From Ectopseudomonas mendocina (lineage in GTDB: Bacteria; Pseudomonadota; Gammaproteobacteria; Pseudomonadales; Pseudomonadaceae): a stretch of 64,000 nt of DNA. The position numbers were made by a program, and so were the translations under genes. The notes under the pieces are model-generated. The model did no database searches, was not told where the DNA came from, and saw nothing but the letters and a program-made list of their open reading frames with translations. Of this stretch, positions 51,906 to 61,746 are shown piece after piece. Numbering within the stretch: position 1 is the stretch's first letter; each line of letters starts with the position of its first letter. The DNA is taken from NCBI RefSeq assembly GCF_007049795.1, contig NZ_SCFY01000003.1, forward strand, positions 62,001 to 126,000, given 5' to 3'.

Positions 51906-52799
51906 TCAGGACGAGGTGGCTGGGGTTGCCGGAGTGGCAGCCGGAGCCGGTGCAGCGGTCGGGGTCGCAGCGGCGGCAGGTGTCGGAGCCGGTGCAGCCG
52001 GCTTCGGCGCTGCTGCCTTGGGCGCTGCCGGCTTCTTCGCAGCGGGTTTCTTCGCCGCAGCCGGTTTGGCCGCAGGCTTGGCTACGGGCTTGGCGGCTGC
52101 TGCAGGCTTGGCAGCGGGTTTCGCTGCGGCCTTGGCTGCCGGTTTCGCCGCGGGCTTGGCCGCAGCTTTGGCTGCTGGCTTGGCCGCTGCCGCAGGTTTT
52201 GCGGCAGCTTTTGCAGTGGCCGGTTTGGCAGCTGGCTTGGCTGCAGCTTTAGCAGCGGGTTTGGCGGCCGGTTTTGCAGCGGGTTTGGCAGCTGCTTTCG
52301 GAGCCGGTTTGGCGGCTGCTTTCGCGGCAGGCTTAGGCGCAGCCTTGGCTGCTGGCTTGGCCACCGATTTCGCCGATACACCGGTAATTTTTTCCAGCTG
52401 CTTGGTCAGGCTGTCGACCTTGTCGTTCAATGCCTTGACCTCGTTGCGGCTGGGCACGCCCAGACGCGAGATGGCATTGTTCAGACGCTTGTCGAAAGCC
52501 TCTTCCAGCTCACCCCACTTGCCGATCGCCTTGCCCCGGACTTCATCGACCTTGGACTTGGCGGAACCGACCTTGGAGCCGACGCCGGCTTTCACCGCGC
52601 CAACCTGCTTGTCGACTTCACTCTTGGCCTGCTTCTCAGCCTTCTCGCCATCCTTGACCAGCGTATCGAACAGCTTGGTGCCGTCCTTGCTGACCTTGGA
52701 GTAAGCGCCCAAGCCTGCCAACCAGATCTGACGCGAGTATTTCTCGACCTCGCCGATCCAGGAGCTGGTCTGTTTCTCGGTTTTCTTCTTAACAGCCAT
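51906..52799 (-). CDS. phaF: PHA granule-associated phasin PhaF
   Basis: A 297-residue protein. Residues 1-140 are a phasin domain (amphipathic helices, with a coiled coil near VKALNDKVDSLTKQLEKI). Residues from about 145 onwards are Lys/Pro/Ala repeats (KPAAKPAAK type) that bind DNA and link granules to the chromosome for segregation. The ATG at 52799 follows PhaI with 10 bases between. The C-terminal end turns into a Pro/Ala/Thr-rich tail without lysine. Confidence 0.96.
   Translation of the reverse strand: MAVKKKTEKQTSSWIGEVEKYSRQIWLAGLGAYSKVSKDGTKLFDTLVKDGEKAEKQAKSEVDKQVGAVKAGVGSKVGSAKSKVDEVRGKAIGKWGELEEAFDKRLNNAISRLGVPSRNEVKALNDKVDSLTKQLEKITGVSAKSVAKPAAKAAPKPAAKAAAKPAPKAAAKPAAKPAAKPAAKAAAKPAAKPATAKAAAKPAAAAKPAAKAAAKPAAKPAAKAAAKPAAKPAAAAKPVAKPAAKPAAAKKPAAKKPAAPKAAAPKPAAPAPTPAAAATPTAAPAPAATPATPATSS
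51950..52365 (-). repeat. Lys-Pro-Ala repeat region of phaF
   Basis: The coding sequence for about 140 residues consists of degenerate KPAA/KAAA units in long, slightly variable arrays. It is a low-complexity stretch where slippage and length variation between strains would be expected. Confidence 0.9.
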
Positions 52800-52809
52800 C
52801 CTGATCTCC

Positions 52810-53256
52810 TTATTTGGTACGCGCGACATGCTCGAGCAACGCGCTCAGCTCATCCAGCTTAGCAGAGAGTGCTTCAACATCCTGCTTGGACGGAATGCCG
52901 ATACGGTTCAGAGCGGAAGCCACACGAGTATCGAAAGCCTTCTCGATCTTGTCGAGTTGAACTTCGACTTTGCCTTTAACGCTGGTGACATTGGAATTGA
53001 CCGACTGCTTGACCGATTCGATCTGGCTGTTGGCGGCTTCTACCTGCTCGTCGACCAGCTTCTTGCCTTTGCTCTCGACGCCTTCACCGGCCTTGACCAG
53101 CTCCTTGAAGTATTCAGCCCCCTCGACACCCGCCTTGGCGTAAGCGCCCAGGCCAGCGAGGTAGATCTTGCGGGCATAGCCCTTCACGTCGTCGAACAGA
53201 CCGGCTTTGTCTTCGACCACGGTTTCTACCTTTTTCTTCACGGATACTTTCGACAT
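52810..53256 (-). CDS. phaI: PHA granule-associated phasin PhaI
   Basis: A 148-residue phasin, starting MSKVSVKKKVETVVEDKAG. It resembles the N-terminal part of PhaF (DVKGYARKIYLAGLGAYAKAG and EDLD-type amphipathic helices), with a coiled-coil end (DVEALSAKLDELSALLEHV). It coats granules. It lies upstream of phaF in one operon and is driven from the gap at 53257-53448, the site of PhaD action in other species. Confidence 0.95.
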   Translation of the reverse strand: MSKVSVKKKVETVVEDKAGLFDDVKGYARKIYLAGLGAYAKAGVEGAEYFKELVKAGEGVESKGKKLVDEQVEAANSQIESVKQSVNSNVTSVKGKVEVQLDKIEKAFDTRVASALNRIGIPSKQDVEALSAKLDELSALLEHVARTK

Positions 53257-53371
53257 GGTGCACCTCACGCGCTTTACAGTTAGCGGAAACGCCCACGGAA
53301 TGCAGGCTTGGGTACACCCTAAGGAGAAAAATTAGAAATCGCATACTAGTAGCAGCGGTAGGCCACAATCC

Positions 53372-53436
53372 GCAGGGTGGATCACGCTCCACCGACCCAC
53401 CAACCTGGTGGATGTAAAAAGCGACATCCACCCTAC
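53372..53436. repeat. REP-like palindromic doublet, family A (copy 3, degenerate)
   Basis: Two inverted units: 53372-53393 (GCAGGGTGGATCACGCTCCACC type) and 53407-53436 (ending CATCCACCCTAC). The outer sequence is that of the family at 11075 and 41015 but the inner part differs. It lies in the gap upstream of phaI. Confidence 0.7.
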
Positions 53437-53448
53437 GCGCCTGCAGGT

Positions 53449-53724
53449 TCAGGCCAACGACTTATCCAAAACCTGCTCGATCTCGCGCTGGATCATGCCG
53501 CCCATTGGCGATAACAGCAGACCGAGCTTGAGCTCGACACGCACAGTGTCTTCACCCACCGCGATGCTGCCGTCGGCACCGCTGCGCTTGAACTCCAGAG
53601 TGTCGCCGTTCCAGCGATAGCGCACGTCGTACTCGCTGGCCAGGCGTTCGGCCAGGCGCTCGGCCTTTTCGCGGGCGCCCTCGCGACCAAGGGAATGGGA
53701 TCGTTCGACACGAATACGGGACAT
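53449..53724 (-). CDS. PHA-system granule-region protein (PHA_gran_rgn family)
   Basis: A 91-residue protein: [47 protein letters not shown] is the typical pattern. The second half is [33 protein letters not shown], a helical end. The family is known from neighbourhood with PHA genes, and its function is unclear. It lies between phaI and ubiE, upstream of phaI on the same strand. Confidence 0.85.
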   Translation of the reverse strand: MSRIRVERSHSLGREGAREKAERLAERLASEYDVRYRWNGDTLEFKRSGADGSIAVGEDTVRVELKLGLLLSPMGGMIQREIEQVLDKSLA

Positions 53725-53818
53725 GGAAACTCCTTGAACTGGCAGCGTGCCGCGTGGCTGCGGCATGAGGTCACATCACTCTACCAGCCCATCGGGCAAG
53801 CGGGCACCCAGGCAAGAC

Positions 53819-53837
53819 AAAGGCGCCAGGCGCCTTT
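53819..53837. other. Palindrome upstream of ubiE
   Basis: A nine-base perfect inverted repeat (AAAGGCGCC, A, GGCGCCTTT) 35 bases before the ubiE start. It looks like an intrinsic hairpin with a short T run and may attenuate transcription; nothing upstream on the plus strand needs a terminator. Confidence 0.45.
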
Positions 53838-53871
53838 AGAATGGTGCGGTTTTCTACCCGGTGAGAGCGAC

Positions 53872-54642
53872 ATGAGCGATCCACGCAAGGCCCAGGAGCA
53901 GGAACCCACCACCCACTTCGGTTTCCAGGACGTACCGGAAAGCCAGAAGGCGGAAAAGGTGGCTGAAGTCTTCCACTCGGTGGCGGCCAAGTACGATCTG
54001 ATGAACGACGTGCTGTCCGGCGGCCTGCACCGCCTGTGGAAGCGTTTCACCATCGAGCTGTCCGGCGTGCGTCCCGGTAACCGTGTGCTGGACATCGCCG
54101 GCGGCACCGGTGATCTGACCCGCAAGTTCGCCAGCATCGTCGGCCCGACCGGTGAAGTGGTGCTGGCCGACATCAACGACTCCATGCTCAAGGTCGGTCG
54201 CGATCGCCTGCTGGACAAGGGCGTGGCCGGCAACGTGCAGTTCGTTCAAGCCGATGCTGAGAAGCTGCCGTTCCCCGACAATCACTTCGACGTGGTCACC
54301 ATCGCCTTCGGCCTGCGCAACGTCACCCACAAGGATGCGGCCATCGCCTCCATGCTGCGGGTGCTCAAACCCGGTGGCCGCCTGCTCGTGCTGGAGTTTT
54401 CCAAGCCCGGCAACCCGCTGCTGGCCAAGGTCTACGACACCTATTCGTTCAGCTTCATGCCGCTGGCTGGCAAGCTGATCACCAATGATTCGGAAAGCTA
54501 CCGCTACCTCGCCGAGTCGATCCGCATGCACCCGGATCAGGAAACCCTCAAGGCGATGATGGTCGATGCCGGCTTCGAACGCGTGACCTACCACAACATG
54601 ACCGGCGGCATCGTCGCCCTGCACCGAGGCATCAAGCCTTAA
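53872..54642 (+). CDS. ubiE: Ubiquinone/menaquinone methyltransferase UbiE
   Basis: A 256-residue class I SAM methyltransferase. [15 protein letters not shown] is motif [30 protein letters not shown] contains motifs II-III, and [13 protein letters not shown] is the C-terminal end. It C-methylates 2-octaprenyl-6-methoxy-1,4-benzoquinol. The ATG at 53872 gives the expected N-terminus ([19 protein letters not shown]). Its stop is one base into the ubiJ start. Confidence 0.97.
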   Translation: MSDPRKAQEQEPTTHFGFQDVPESQKAEKVAEVFHSVAAKYDLMNDVLSGGLHRLWKRFTIELSGVRPGNRVLDIAGGTGDLTRKFASIVGPTGEVVLADINDSMLKVGRDRLLDKGVAGNVQFVQADAEKLPFPDNHFDVVTIAFGLRNVTHKDAAIASMLRVLKPGGRLLVLEFSKPGNPLLAKVYDTYSFSFMPLAGKLITNDSESYRYLAESIRMHPDQETLKAMMVDAGFERVTYHNMTGGIVALHRGIKP

Positions 54643-55259
54643 TGCTCATAACCGGATTGCTGGCAGGCGTCGAAACGGGCCTCAACCGGGTTCTCGGCCT
54701 CGATGGCACGGCCTTGCCGCGCCTGCAGGCGCTGAGCGGCAAGGTCATCGCCGTGCACTGCCAGAGTCCCGCCCTGGAGCTGTTCATCCTGCCCAGCGGC
54801 GACGGCCTGCAACTGGCGTCGCAATGGCATGCACCGCCCGACTGCACGCTCACCGCACCCGCCGCCAGCCTGGCGCGCCTGGCACTGAGCCGCGACAAGA
54901 CCGCCGTGCTGCACCGCCCGGAAGTCTCGCTCGATGGCGACAGCGCGGTGCTGCTGCAATTGGCCGGCATCCTCCAGGATCTGGAGCTGGACTGGGAATA
55001 CGAAATCTCGCGCTGGCTCGGCCCGGTGGCCACTACCCTGCTCGCCGGTCACCTGCGCAGCCGGGTCAATCTCGCCAGCCACGGCGCCGCCAGCCTCAAG
55101 CAGAATTTGGCCGACTACCTGGCCGAAGAATCACGCACCCTGGTGGGCCAGCGCGAAGCCGATGTGCGCTTTGCCGAGCTGGACCAGCTCAAACTCGCCC
55201 TCGACCGCCTGGAAGCACGCATCGAGCGCCTCACTTCTGCCAATAAGTCCGACGCATGA
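54642..55259 (+). CDS. ubiJ: Ubiquinone biosynthesis accessory factor UbiJ (SCP2 domain)
   Basis: A 205-residue protein with an N-terminal SCP2 sterol-carrier-like domain (residues about 15-110) and a C-terminal helical coiled coil ([24 protein letters not shown]). It binds polyprenyl intermediates and helps assemble the Ubi complex. It overlaps ubiE by one base and ubiB by four, and this ubiE-ubiJ-ubiB order is conserved in gamma-proteobacteria. Confidence 0.94.
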   Translation: MLITGLLAGVETGLNRVLGLDGTALPRLQALSGKVIAVHCQSPALELFILPSGDGLQLASQWHAPPDCTLTAPAASLARLALSRDKTAVLHRPEVSLDGDSAVLLQLAGILQDLELDWEYEISRWLGPVATTLLAGHLRSRVNLASHGAASLKQNLADYLAEESRTLVGQREADVRFAELDQLKLALDRLEARIERLTSANKSDA

Positions 55260-56842
55260 AGCTGCTTGCCGTTCGCCGTCTGCTGCGCATCCAGCGCGTA
55301 GTGATCCGTTATCAACTGGACGAGATGCTCTTCGAGCTACCGCTGCCATTCTGGCTGCGCGCGCTGTCCTGCCTGCTGCCCTGGCGCTGGCTGCCGCGCA
55401 AGCCGTCACAATTGTCGCGCGGTGCACGCCTGCGCCTGGCGCTCGAAGACCTCGGACCTATCTTCATCAAGTTCGGCCAACTGCTGTCTACCCGCCGCGA
55501 CCTGATGCCGCCGGACATCGCCGACGAACTGGCGCGTCTGCAGGATCAGGTACCGCCGTTCCCCGAAGCTCAGGCCATCGCCCTGATCGAGCGTCAGCTC
55601 GGCGCACCGGTAAGCGAACTGTTCGCCCGCTTCGACAGCCAGCCGCTGGCCTCTGCCTCGGTCGCGCAGGTGCATGCCGCGCAGCTCAAGACCGGCGAGG
55701 AGGTGGTGGTCAAGGTAGTACGCCCAGGCCTCAAGCCGGTGATCCGCCAGGATCTGGCCTGGCTGTTCCTGATCGCCCGCATTGCCGAAAAAGCCTCGGC
55801 CGATGCCCGCCGCCTGCGCCCGGTGGAAGTGGTCAGCGACTACGAGAAGACCATCTTCGACGAGCTCGACCTGCTGCGCGAGGCGGCCAACGCCAGCCAA
55901 CTGCGGCGCAATTTCGATGGTTCGCCGCTGCTCTACGTACCGCAGGTGTACTGGGATCTGTGCCGTCCACAGGTGCTGGTGATGGAGCGTATCTACGGCA
56001 TCCCGGTCACCGACCTGGCGACCCTGGCCGACCAGCGCACCGACATGAAGCTCCTGGCCGAGCGCGGCGTGGAAATCTTCTTCACCCAGGTGTTCCGCGA
56101 CAGCTTCTTCCACGCCGACATGCACCCCGGCAACATCTTCGTCAGCACGCGCACGCCCTGGAGCCCGCAGTACATCGCCATCGACTGCGGCATCGTCGGT
56201 AGCCTCACCGACGAGGATCAGGACTACCTGGCGCGCAACCTGCTGGCTTTCTTCAAGCGTGACTATCGCAAGGTCGCGCAGCTGCACATCGACTCCGGCT
56301 GGGTGCCGGCGGAGACCAAGGTCAACGAGTTCGAGGCTGCGATCCGCACCGTCTGTGAGCCGATCTTCGAACGGCCGCTGAAAGACATCTCCTTCGGCCA
56401 ATTGCTGCTGCGCCTGTTCCAGACCGCGCGGCGCTTCAACATGGAAGTGCAGCCACAGTTGGTACTGCTGCAAAAGACCCTGCTCAACATCGAAGGCCTC
56501 GGTCGCCAGCTGTATCCGGACCTGGACCTGTGGAGCACCGCCCAGCCCTATCTCGAACGCTGGATGCGCGAACGCATCAGCCCGTTACACCTGCTGCGCA
56601 ATCTGCAGCAACAGGCCGAGCAGGTGCCGCACCTGTCGCAGATCGCCCGCGACACCCTGGAGCGCCTGCAGCGCTCGCAGCAACGGGAAGAGCAGCACCC
56701 CAGCAGCGACCGATGGCCACTACGCCTGCTCGGCGCCGCACTGATCGCTGCCGGTACCATTCAAGGCCTGGCACCGCTGCTGGCCGCCTGGCCCGCCTGG
56801 CTGATGGTTGGCGGCGGACTCTATCTGGTGCTGCGCCGATAG
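55256..56842 (+). CDS. ubiB: UbiB kinase-like protein of ubiquinone synthesis
   Basis: A 528-residue member of the ABC1/ADCK family. The N-terminal KxGQ motif is in [16 protein letters not shown], the alanine-rich ATP loop is [12 protein letters not shown], and the catalytic ADMHPGN and DCG (IAIDCGIVG) stretches are visible. Two C-terminal membrane helices ([22 protein letters not shown] and the next) anchor it in the inner membrane. It is needed for ubiquinone synthesis, probably as an ATPase acting on the lipid substrates. Confidence 0.97.
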   Translation: MKLLAVRRLLRIQRVVIRYQLDEMLFELPLPFWLRALSCLLPWRWLPRKPSQLSRGARLRLALEDLGPIFIKFGQLLSTRRDLMPPDIADELARLQDQVPPFPEAQAIALIERQLGAPVSELFARFDSQPLASASVAQVHAAQLKTGEEVVVKVVRPGLKPVIRQDLAWLFLIARIAEKASADARRLRPVEVVSDYEKTIFDELDLLREAANASQLRRNFDGSPLLYVPQVYWDLCRPQVLVMERIYGIPVTDLATLADQRTDMKLLAERGVEIFFTQVFRDSFFHADMHPGNIFVSTRTPWSPQYIAIDCGIVGSLTDEDQDYLARNLLAFFKRDYRKVAQLHIDSGWVPAETKVNEFEAAIRTVCEPIFERPLKDISFGQLLLRLFQTARRFNMEVQPQLVLLQKTLLNIEGLGRQLYPDLDLWSTAQPYLERWMRERISPLHLLRNLQQQAEQVPHLSQIARDTLERLQRSQQREEQHPSSDRWPLRLLGAALIAAGTIQGLAPLLAAWPAWLMVGGGLYLVLRR

Positions 56843-56912
56843 CCAGCTAGCCACGGCACTGGCACACTTGGCGAATTGACAGTCCGGCAGCCCCGGCAGA
56901 CTTGGAACACCG

Positions 56913-57311
56913 ATGAACGATTGGCTCGACGAAATCCACTGGAACGAAGACGGCCTGGTGCCGGCCATCGCCCAGGACCACCAGACCGGCCGCATCCTGA
57001 TGATGGCCTGGATGAACCGTGAATCCCTCGCCCTCACCGCCGCCGAGAACCGTGCCATCTACTGGTCGCGCTCACGTGGCAAGCTGTGGCGTAAGGGCGA
57101 AGAGTCCGGCCATGTGCAGAAGCTGCACGAACTGCGCCTGGACTGCGACGCCGACGTCATCGTGCTGATGGTCGAGCAACTGGGCGGCATCGCTTGCCAC
57201 ACCGGTCGCGAGAGCTGCTTCTACCGCGTGTACGAGAACGGCGACTGGAAAACCGTCGACGCCGTGCTGAAAGACCCGCACGCCATCTATGCAGGACACA
57301 GCCATGAGTGA
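56913..57311 (+). CDS. hisI: Phosphoribosyl-AMP cyclohydrolase
   Basis: A 132-residue stand-alone His[15 protein letters not shown] and [13 protein letters not shown] hold the zinc-binding cysteines and aspartates, and [37 protein letters not shown] is the family core. It opens the purine ring of phosphoribosyl-AMP in histidine synthesis. It overlaps hisE by eight bases. Separate HisI and HisE is the usual Pseudomonas arrangement. Confidence 0.96.
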   Translation: MNDWLDEIHWNEDGLVPAIAQDHQTGRILMMAWMNRESLALTAAENRAIYWSRSRGKLWRKGEESGHVQKLHELRLDCDADVIVLMVEQLGGIACHTGRESCFYRVYENGDWKTVDAVLKDPHAIYAGHSHE

Positions 57312-57639
57312 CACCCTGAGCCGCCTGGCCGAGGTATTGGAAGCGCGCAAGGGCGCAGCGGCCGACAGCTCCTATGTCGCCAGCCTTTATCACAAGGGCC
57401 TGAACAAGATTCTGGAAAAGGTCGGCGAGGAATCGGTGGAAACCATCCTCGCCGCCAAGGACGCCGCCAGCAGCGGTGACTGCAAGGACCTGATCTACGA
57501 AACCGCCGATCTGTGGTTCCACAGTCTGGTCATGCTCGCGGCCCTGGGCCAGCATCCTCAGGCCGTGCTGGATGAATTGGATCGCCGTTTCGGCCTCTCC
57601 GGCCACGCGGAAAAAGCCGCGCGACCGCAATCCGAATAA
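57304..57639 (+). CDS. hisE: Phosphoribosyl-ATP pyrophosphatase
   Basis: A 111-residue MazG-like protein. The helices with [16 protein letters not shown] and [17 protein letters not shown] supply the acidic metal ligands. It converts phosphoribosyl-ATP to phosphoribosyl-AMP, the step before hisI. The start ATG is at 57304 inside the hisI end. tatA follows after 22 bases. Confidence 0.96.
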   Translation: MSDTLSRLAEVLEARKGAAADSSYVASLYHKGLNKILEKVGEESVETILAAKDAASSGDCKDLIYETADLWFHSLVMLAALGQHPQAVLDELDRRFGLSGHAEKAARPQSE

Positions 57640-57661
57640 CTTTCACAACGGAGAACTCATC

Positions 57662-57895
57662 ATGGGTTTCGGCGGTATCAGCATCTGGCAACTCCTGATC
57701 ATCCTGCTCATCGTGGTCATGCTTTTCGGTACCAAGCGCCTGAAAGGCCTGGGCTCGGATCTGGGCGACGCGATCAAGGGCTTCCGTAAATCGATGGATA
57801 GCAGCGAAGCTGAAAAGCCCGCCGTGGAAGAGCCCAAGGGCCAGACCATCGATGCCCAGGCACGCAAGGTCGAAGAGCCGGCGAAGAAAGACTAA
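57662..57895 (+). CDS. tatA: Sec-independent translocase TatA
   Basis: A 77-residue protein. One N-terminal helix ([18 protein letters not shown]), the [24 protein letters not shown] amphipathic helix, and an acidic tail. It forms the pore for folded, twin-arginine-signal proteins. Its ATG at 57662 follows an AACGGAG ribosome site. It is the first of tatABC. Confidence 0.96.
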   Translation: MGFGGISIWQLLIILLIVVMLFGTKRLKGLGSDLGDAIKGFRKSMDSSEAEKPAVEEPKGQTIDAQARKVEEPAKKD

Positions 57896-57898
57896 GCC

Positions 57899-58243
57899 AT
57901 GTTCGACATCGGTTTTACCGAGCTATTACTGGTCGGCCTCGTGGCTCTGGTGGTGCTCGGCCCTGAGCGCCTGCCCGGCGCCGTGCGCACGGCCAGCCTG
58001 TGGATCGGCCGGATCAAGCGCAGCTTCAACTCGATCAAGGCCGAGGTGGAGCGCGAGATCGGCGCTGATGAAATTCGTCGCCAGCTGCACAACGAGCGGA
58101 TTCTCGAGCTGGAGCGCGAGATGAAGGCGATGAAGCAAGACATTCTCGGCGCCGACAGCAGTAACAGCCCGCCAGCCGAGAACAGCGCCAAACCGACCAC
58201 CGAAACGGCCCAGAGCGTTCAGGACAAGAATCCCCAGCCATGA
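57899..58243 (+). CDS. tatB: Sec-independent translocase TatB
   Basis: A 114-residue protein. N-terminal helix [25 protein letters not shown] with the GPE-R-LP motif, then a long amphipathic region ([14 protein letters not shown] and [14 protein letters not shown]). With TatC it recognises twin-arginine signal peptides. It lies 3 bases after tatA. Confidence 0.96.
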   Translation: MFDIGFTELLLVGLVALVVLGPERLPGAVRTASLWIGRIKRSFNSIKAEVEREIGADEIRRQLHNERILELEREMKAMKQDILGADSSNSPPAENSAKPTTETAQSVQDKNPQP

Positions 58244-59022
58244 GCAATAATCCACAAGCCGACCAGGAAATGCCCCTGGTCTCGCACCTGGCCGAGCTGC
58301 GTACTCGCCTGTTGCGCTGTGTAGTGATCATCCTGTTGATCTTCGCCGGCCTGTTCTACTTCGCTCAGGATATCTACGCTCTGGTAGCAGCGCCGCTGCG
58401 CGCCTACCTGCCGGAAGGCGCGACGATGATCGCCACGGGGGTCGCCTCGCCGTTTCTCACACCGTTCAAGCTGACGCTGATGTGTGCGTTGTTTCTCGGC
58501 ATGCCGGTGATCCTGCACCAGATCTGGGGCTTCATCGCGCCAGGGCTGTATACCCACGAACGGCGTATCGCGGTGCCGCTGCTGGTCTCCAGTATTTTCC
58601 TGTTCTATGCCGGCATGGCCTTCGCCTACTTCGTGGTGTTCCCGATCATGTTCGGCTTCTTCGCCAGCGTGACGCCGGAAGGCGTGGCGATGATGACCGA
58701 CATAGGCCAGTACCTGGACTTCGTCCTGACCCTGTTCTTCGCCTTCGGCGTGGCCTTCGAGATCCCCATCGCTACATTTCTGGTGATCTGGGTCGGGCTG
58801 GTAGACGTCGCCACACTGCGCAAGAGCCGTCCCTATGTGATCGTTGGCTGCTTCGTGGTCGGCATGGTACTGACGCCGCCGGACGTGTTCTCGCAGACAC
58901 TGCTGGCAGTACCTATGTGGCTGCTGTTCGAGGCCGGCGTGCTGGCTGGCGCCATGGTCAAGCGCAAGCGCGACGAGGAACAGGCCGAGCCCGATGACCA
59001 ACCACCCGCACCACAGCCGTGA
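58240..59022 (+). CDS. tatC: Sec-independent translocase TatC
   Basis: A 260-residue protein with six membrane helices. [12 protein letters not shown] is the N-terminal signal-binding motif, and the [12 protein letters not shown] stretch and the [19 protein letters not shown] segment are typical. It starts four bases inside tatB and ends four bases inside the rsmE start, so it is tightly coupled. Confidence 0.96.
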   Translation: MSNNPQADQEMPLVSHLAELRTRLLRCVVIILLIFAGLFYFAQDIYALVAAPLRAYLPEGATMIATGVASPFLTPFKLTLMCALFLGMPVILHQIWGFIAPGLYTHERRIAVPLLVSSIFLFYAGMAFAYFVVFPIMFGFFASVTPEGVAMMTDIGQYLDFVLTLFFAFGVAFEIPIATFLVIWVGLVDVATLRKSRPYVIVGCFVVGMVLTPPDVFSQTLLAVPMWLLFEAGVLAGAMVKRKRDEEQAEPDDQPPAPQP

Positions 59023-59729
59023 ATCTGCTGCTGCTGGAAGACGCCGACTTCGTCGACGGCGACCGGGTACGTCTCACAGGCAGGCGCCTGAAGCACCTAA
59101 ATGAAGTACATCGCGCCGAAACCGGTGACCGCCTGCGCGTCGGTCGCCTTGACGGCTTGATGGGCGAAGGTCGACTGATCGCTCTGGATGCCGAGCATGC
59201 CGAACTGCAGGTCAGCCTCGACCAACTACCACCCGCCAAGCTGCCGCTAACGCTGATCCTCGCCCTGCCCCGCCCGAAGATGCTCAAGCGCGTGCTGCAA
59301 ACCGTCAGCGCCATGGGCGTGCCGCGCCTGGTGCTGGTCAACAGCTATCGCGTGGAAAAGAGCTTCTGGCAGACGCCATTTCTCGAGGCAGAGGCCATTC
59401 GCGAACAGCTGATCCTGGGCCTGGAACAGGCGCGTGACACGGTGCTGCCCGAGGTGAGCATCGAGAAACGCTTCAAGCCCTTCGTCGAGGATCGCCTGCC
59501 GGCGCTGGCAGCCGGCACGCTCGGCCTGACCGGCCATCCCGGCAATCACCCAACCTGCCCGCGTGCAGTACAGGAGCCAGTGACCCTGGCCATCGGCCCG
59601 GAAGGCGGCTGGATTCCCTACGAAGTCGAGCTGCTGCGTGAAGCCGCAGGCCTGCAGCCGGTGCAGCTCGGCGAGCGAATCTTGCGGGTGGAGACGGCCG
59701 TGCCGGCGTTGCTGGCCAGATTGTTCTAA
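59019..59729 (+). CDS. rsmE: 16S rRNA m3U1498 methyltransferase
   Basis: A 236-residue SPOUT methyltransferase. The N-terminal PUA-like part ([31 protein letters not shown]) is followed by the SPOUT knot: [17 protein letters not shown] and [17 protein letters not shown]. The start is a GTG that overlaps the tatC stop. It methylates U1498 of 16S rRNA. The link to tatC is by position only. Confidence 0.94.
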   Translation: MNLLLLEDADFVDGDRVRLTGRRLKHLNEVHRAETGDRLRVGRLDGLMGEGRLIALDAEHAELQVSLDQLPPAKLPLTLILALPRPKMLKRVLQTVSAMGVPRLVLVNSYRVEKSFWQTPFLEAEAIREQLILGLEQARDTVLPEVSIEKRFKPFVEDRLPALAAGTLGLTGHPGNHPTCPRAVQEPVTLAIGPEGGWIPYEVELLREAAGLQPVQLGERILRVETAVPALLARLF

Positions 59730-59754
59730 GCACGAACGCTCCCACAAGCTACCG

Positions 59755-60192
59755 CTATACCTCAAGCAGGAAGGTCACCGGCCCATCGTTGACCAGATGC
59801 ACCTGCATATTGGCGCCGAAGCGCCCGGTGGCGACCTGCGGGTACTGGGCTTTGGCCATTTCGACAAGGCCATCGAACAGAGCAGCCCCCTGCGCAGGCG
59901 GTGCAGCACTGGAGAAGCTGGGGCGCATACCGCTCTTGGTGTCAGCCGCCAATGTGAACTGCGAGACCAGCAACAGACCGCCCTGCATATCCGTCAGCGA
60001 ACGATTCATCTTGCCCGCTTCATCGCTGAACACGCGGTAGTTCAGCAGCTTGTGCAGCGCGCGCGACAGACTGGCCTGATCGTCCTGCGGTTCGATGCCG
60101 ACCAGCGCCAGCAGGCCCTGATCGATGCGGCCGACCACTTCCCCTTCCACCTCCACCCGCGCCTCACTGACGCGCTGGATCAGCAGCTTCAC
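59755..60192 (-). CDS. dtd: D-aminoacyl-tRNA deacylase
   Basis: A 145-residue protein. [17 protein letters not shown] and [11 protein letters not shown] are the two characteristic motifs around the active site. It removes D-amino acids (and Gly mischarged on tRNA-Ala) from tRNA. Its start overlaps the stop of the proline iminopeptidase by four bases, so the two minus-strand genes are one operon. Confidence 0.96.
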   Translation of the reverse strand: MKLLIQRVSEARVEVEGEVVGRIDQGLLALVGIEPQDDQASLSRALHKLLNYRVFSDEAGKMNRSLTDMQGGLLLVSQFTLAADTKSGMRPSFSSAAPPAQGAALFDGLVEMAKAQYPQVATGRFGANMQVHLVNDGPVTFLLEV

Positions 60193-61160
60193 GCATCCTC
60201 CGGCGGCAGGTCGAGCAGGCGTCGCGACAGCTCATCCGCGGCGCGCACCAGTGCATCGGTAATGCCGGGCTCAGCCGCCGAGTGCCCCGCATCACGGATG
60301 ATCTGCAGCTCGCTGTTGGGCCATGCCTGATGCAGCGCCCAGGCGTTATCCAGCGGGCAGATGACGTCGTATCGGCCATGCACAATGATGCCCGGCAGGT
60401 GGGCGATCTTCGGCATGTCACGGAGCAACTGGTTGGGTTCGAGAAAGGCGTCGTTGACGAAGTAGTGGCATTCGATGCGGGCGATGGACAGTGCGCGATG
60501 GGCATCGCTGAATCGGTCGACCACCTGGCTGTTGGGACGCAAGGTGGCGGTGCGCCCCTCCCAGGTAGACCAGGCCTTGGCCGCATGCATCTGGGCGATC
60601 TGGTCGGCACCGGTCAGGCGTTTGTAGAAGGCCTGCATCAGGTCACCGCGCTCCTCCGGGGGAATCGGTGCGACGTAGTCTTCCCAGTAATCGGGGAACA
60701 GGCGGCTCGCGCCTTCCTGATAGAACCAGCTGAACTCCTGCGGCCGACAGAGGAAGATGCCGCGCAGAATCAGCCCATGCACGCGCTGCGGATGCGTTTG
60801 CGCATAGGCCAGCGCCAGGGTGGAACCCCAGGAGCCACCGAACAGCACGAACCTGTCGATCCCCAGGTGCTCGCGAATGCGCTCGATATCGCCGATCAGC
60901 GCCTGGGTGGTGTTGTTCTCCAGGCTCGCATGGGGCGTGGAACGGCCACAGCCACGCTGGTCGAAGGTGACGATGCGATACAGGGCCGGATCGAAATAGC
61001 GACGGCTGGCAGAATCACAGCCGGCACCGGGGCCACCATGGATGAACAACACCGGCAACCCATCCGCCGAGCCGCTCTCGTCGACGTACAGCACGTGCGG
61101 CGCCTCGACCGCCAGCTCGTGGCGTGCGTAGGGTTTGATCTCCGGATACAAAGTCTGCAT
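60189..61160 (-). CDS. pip: Proline iminopeptidase
   Basis: A 323-residue alpha/beta hydrolase. The oxyanion loop HGGPGAGCD is present, [14 protein letters not shown] carries the nucleophile serine, and a helical cap domain lies between. The catalytic Asp and His follow near HGRYDVICP and DAGHSA. It cuts N-terminal proline from peptides. It is the upstream gene of the pair with dtd. Confidence 0.94.
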   Translation of the reverse strand: MQTLYPEIKPYARHELAVEAPHVLYVDESGSADGLPVLFIHGGPGAGCDSASRRYFDPALYRIVTFDQRGCGRSTPHASLENNTTQALIGDIERIREHLGIDRFVLFGGSWGSTLALAYAQTHPQRVHGLILRGIFLCRPQEFSWFYQEGASRLFPDYWEDYVAPIPPEERGDLMQAFYKRLTGADQIAQMHAAKAWSTWEGRTATLRPNSQVVDRFSDAHRALSIARIECHYFVNDAFLEPNQLLRDMPKIAHLPGIIVHGRYDVICPLDNAWALHQAWPNSELQIIRDAGHSAAEPGITDALVRAADELSRRLLDLPPEDA

Positions 61161-61237
61161 GGTTGGCTCCTGTTGGCTGGGCTACAACTGCCGTGTCCGC
61201 TCTGCCTGGCATCATAACCATGAAAAGGAAGTTCAGC

Positions 61238-61675
61238 ATGTCGATGCGTCATCTGTCCTGGTCGCTGTTCATGACCCTCACCCTCCTGCTCGTCGGCTGC
61301 GGCGGTCGTGACGATCCGCAGGCTGCACTGGAAGCCGCCGTGCAGCAGTTGCAGGACAATATCGAAGCCAAGAGCACCGGCGCGGTGATGGACCAGTTGC
61401 AGGGCGATTTCCTGGCCCGCCAGGAGCTCGACCGCGAATGGGCCAAACGCACCATGACCCTGCTGTTCCTGCGCCACAAGAACATCAAGGTCATCGCACT
61501 GGGCAAGAACAGCTGGATCGACTCGGCAATCAGCAGCAAGGGCTATACCGAAGCGCAGGTAGGTCTTAGCGGCGCCGAAGGGTTGATTCCCGACAGTGCG
61601 CGGCACTACTCGGTGAAGCTGGAATGGTGGCTGGACGGCAACGAGTGGAAACTCGCGCGACTGGACTGGGAGTGA
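61238..61675 (+). CDS. Predicted lipoprotein, function unknown
   Basis: A 145-residue protein starting MSMRHLSWSLFMTLTLLLVGCGG: lipobox LVGC gives Cys21 as lipid site. The body is rich in charged residues with KNIKVIALGKNSW and ends LEWWLDGNEWKLARLDWE, a pattern seen in NTF2-like fold proteins. I do not recognise a named family. The ATG at 61238 follows AAGGAAG by seven bases; another ATG at 61220 lacks one. A family B doublet follows the stop. Confidence 0.75.
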   Translation: MSMRHLSWSLFMTLTLLLVGCGGRDDPQAALEAAVQQLQDNIEAKSTGAVMDQLQGDFLARQELDREWAKRTMTLLFLRHKNIKVIALGKNSWIDSAISSKGYTEAQVGLSGAEGLIPDSARHYSVKLEWWLDGNEWKLARLDWE

Positions 61676-61679
61676 AAGC

Positions 61680-61739
61680 GTAGCCCGGATGCAATCCGGG
61701 AAATCCAGGGCAGACATCCCCGGATTGCATCCGGGCTAC
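61680..61739. repeat. REP-like palindromic doublet, family B (copy 2)
   Basis: Two inverted units (61680-61700 and 61719-61739) of GTAGCCCGGATGCA plus ATCCGGG type, exact mirror images, 18 bases apart. It lies between the convergent lipoprotein and lipocalin genes. Confidence 0.9.
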
Positions 61740-61746
61740 AGTTGGA

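Noticed and set aside
51891..52862. Arg/Gly/Ser-rich frame antisense to phaF
   Set aside because: Low-complexity mirror of the Lys-Pro-Ala repeats.
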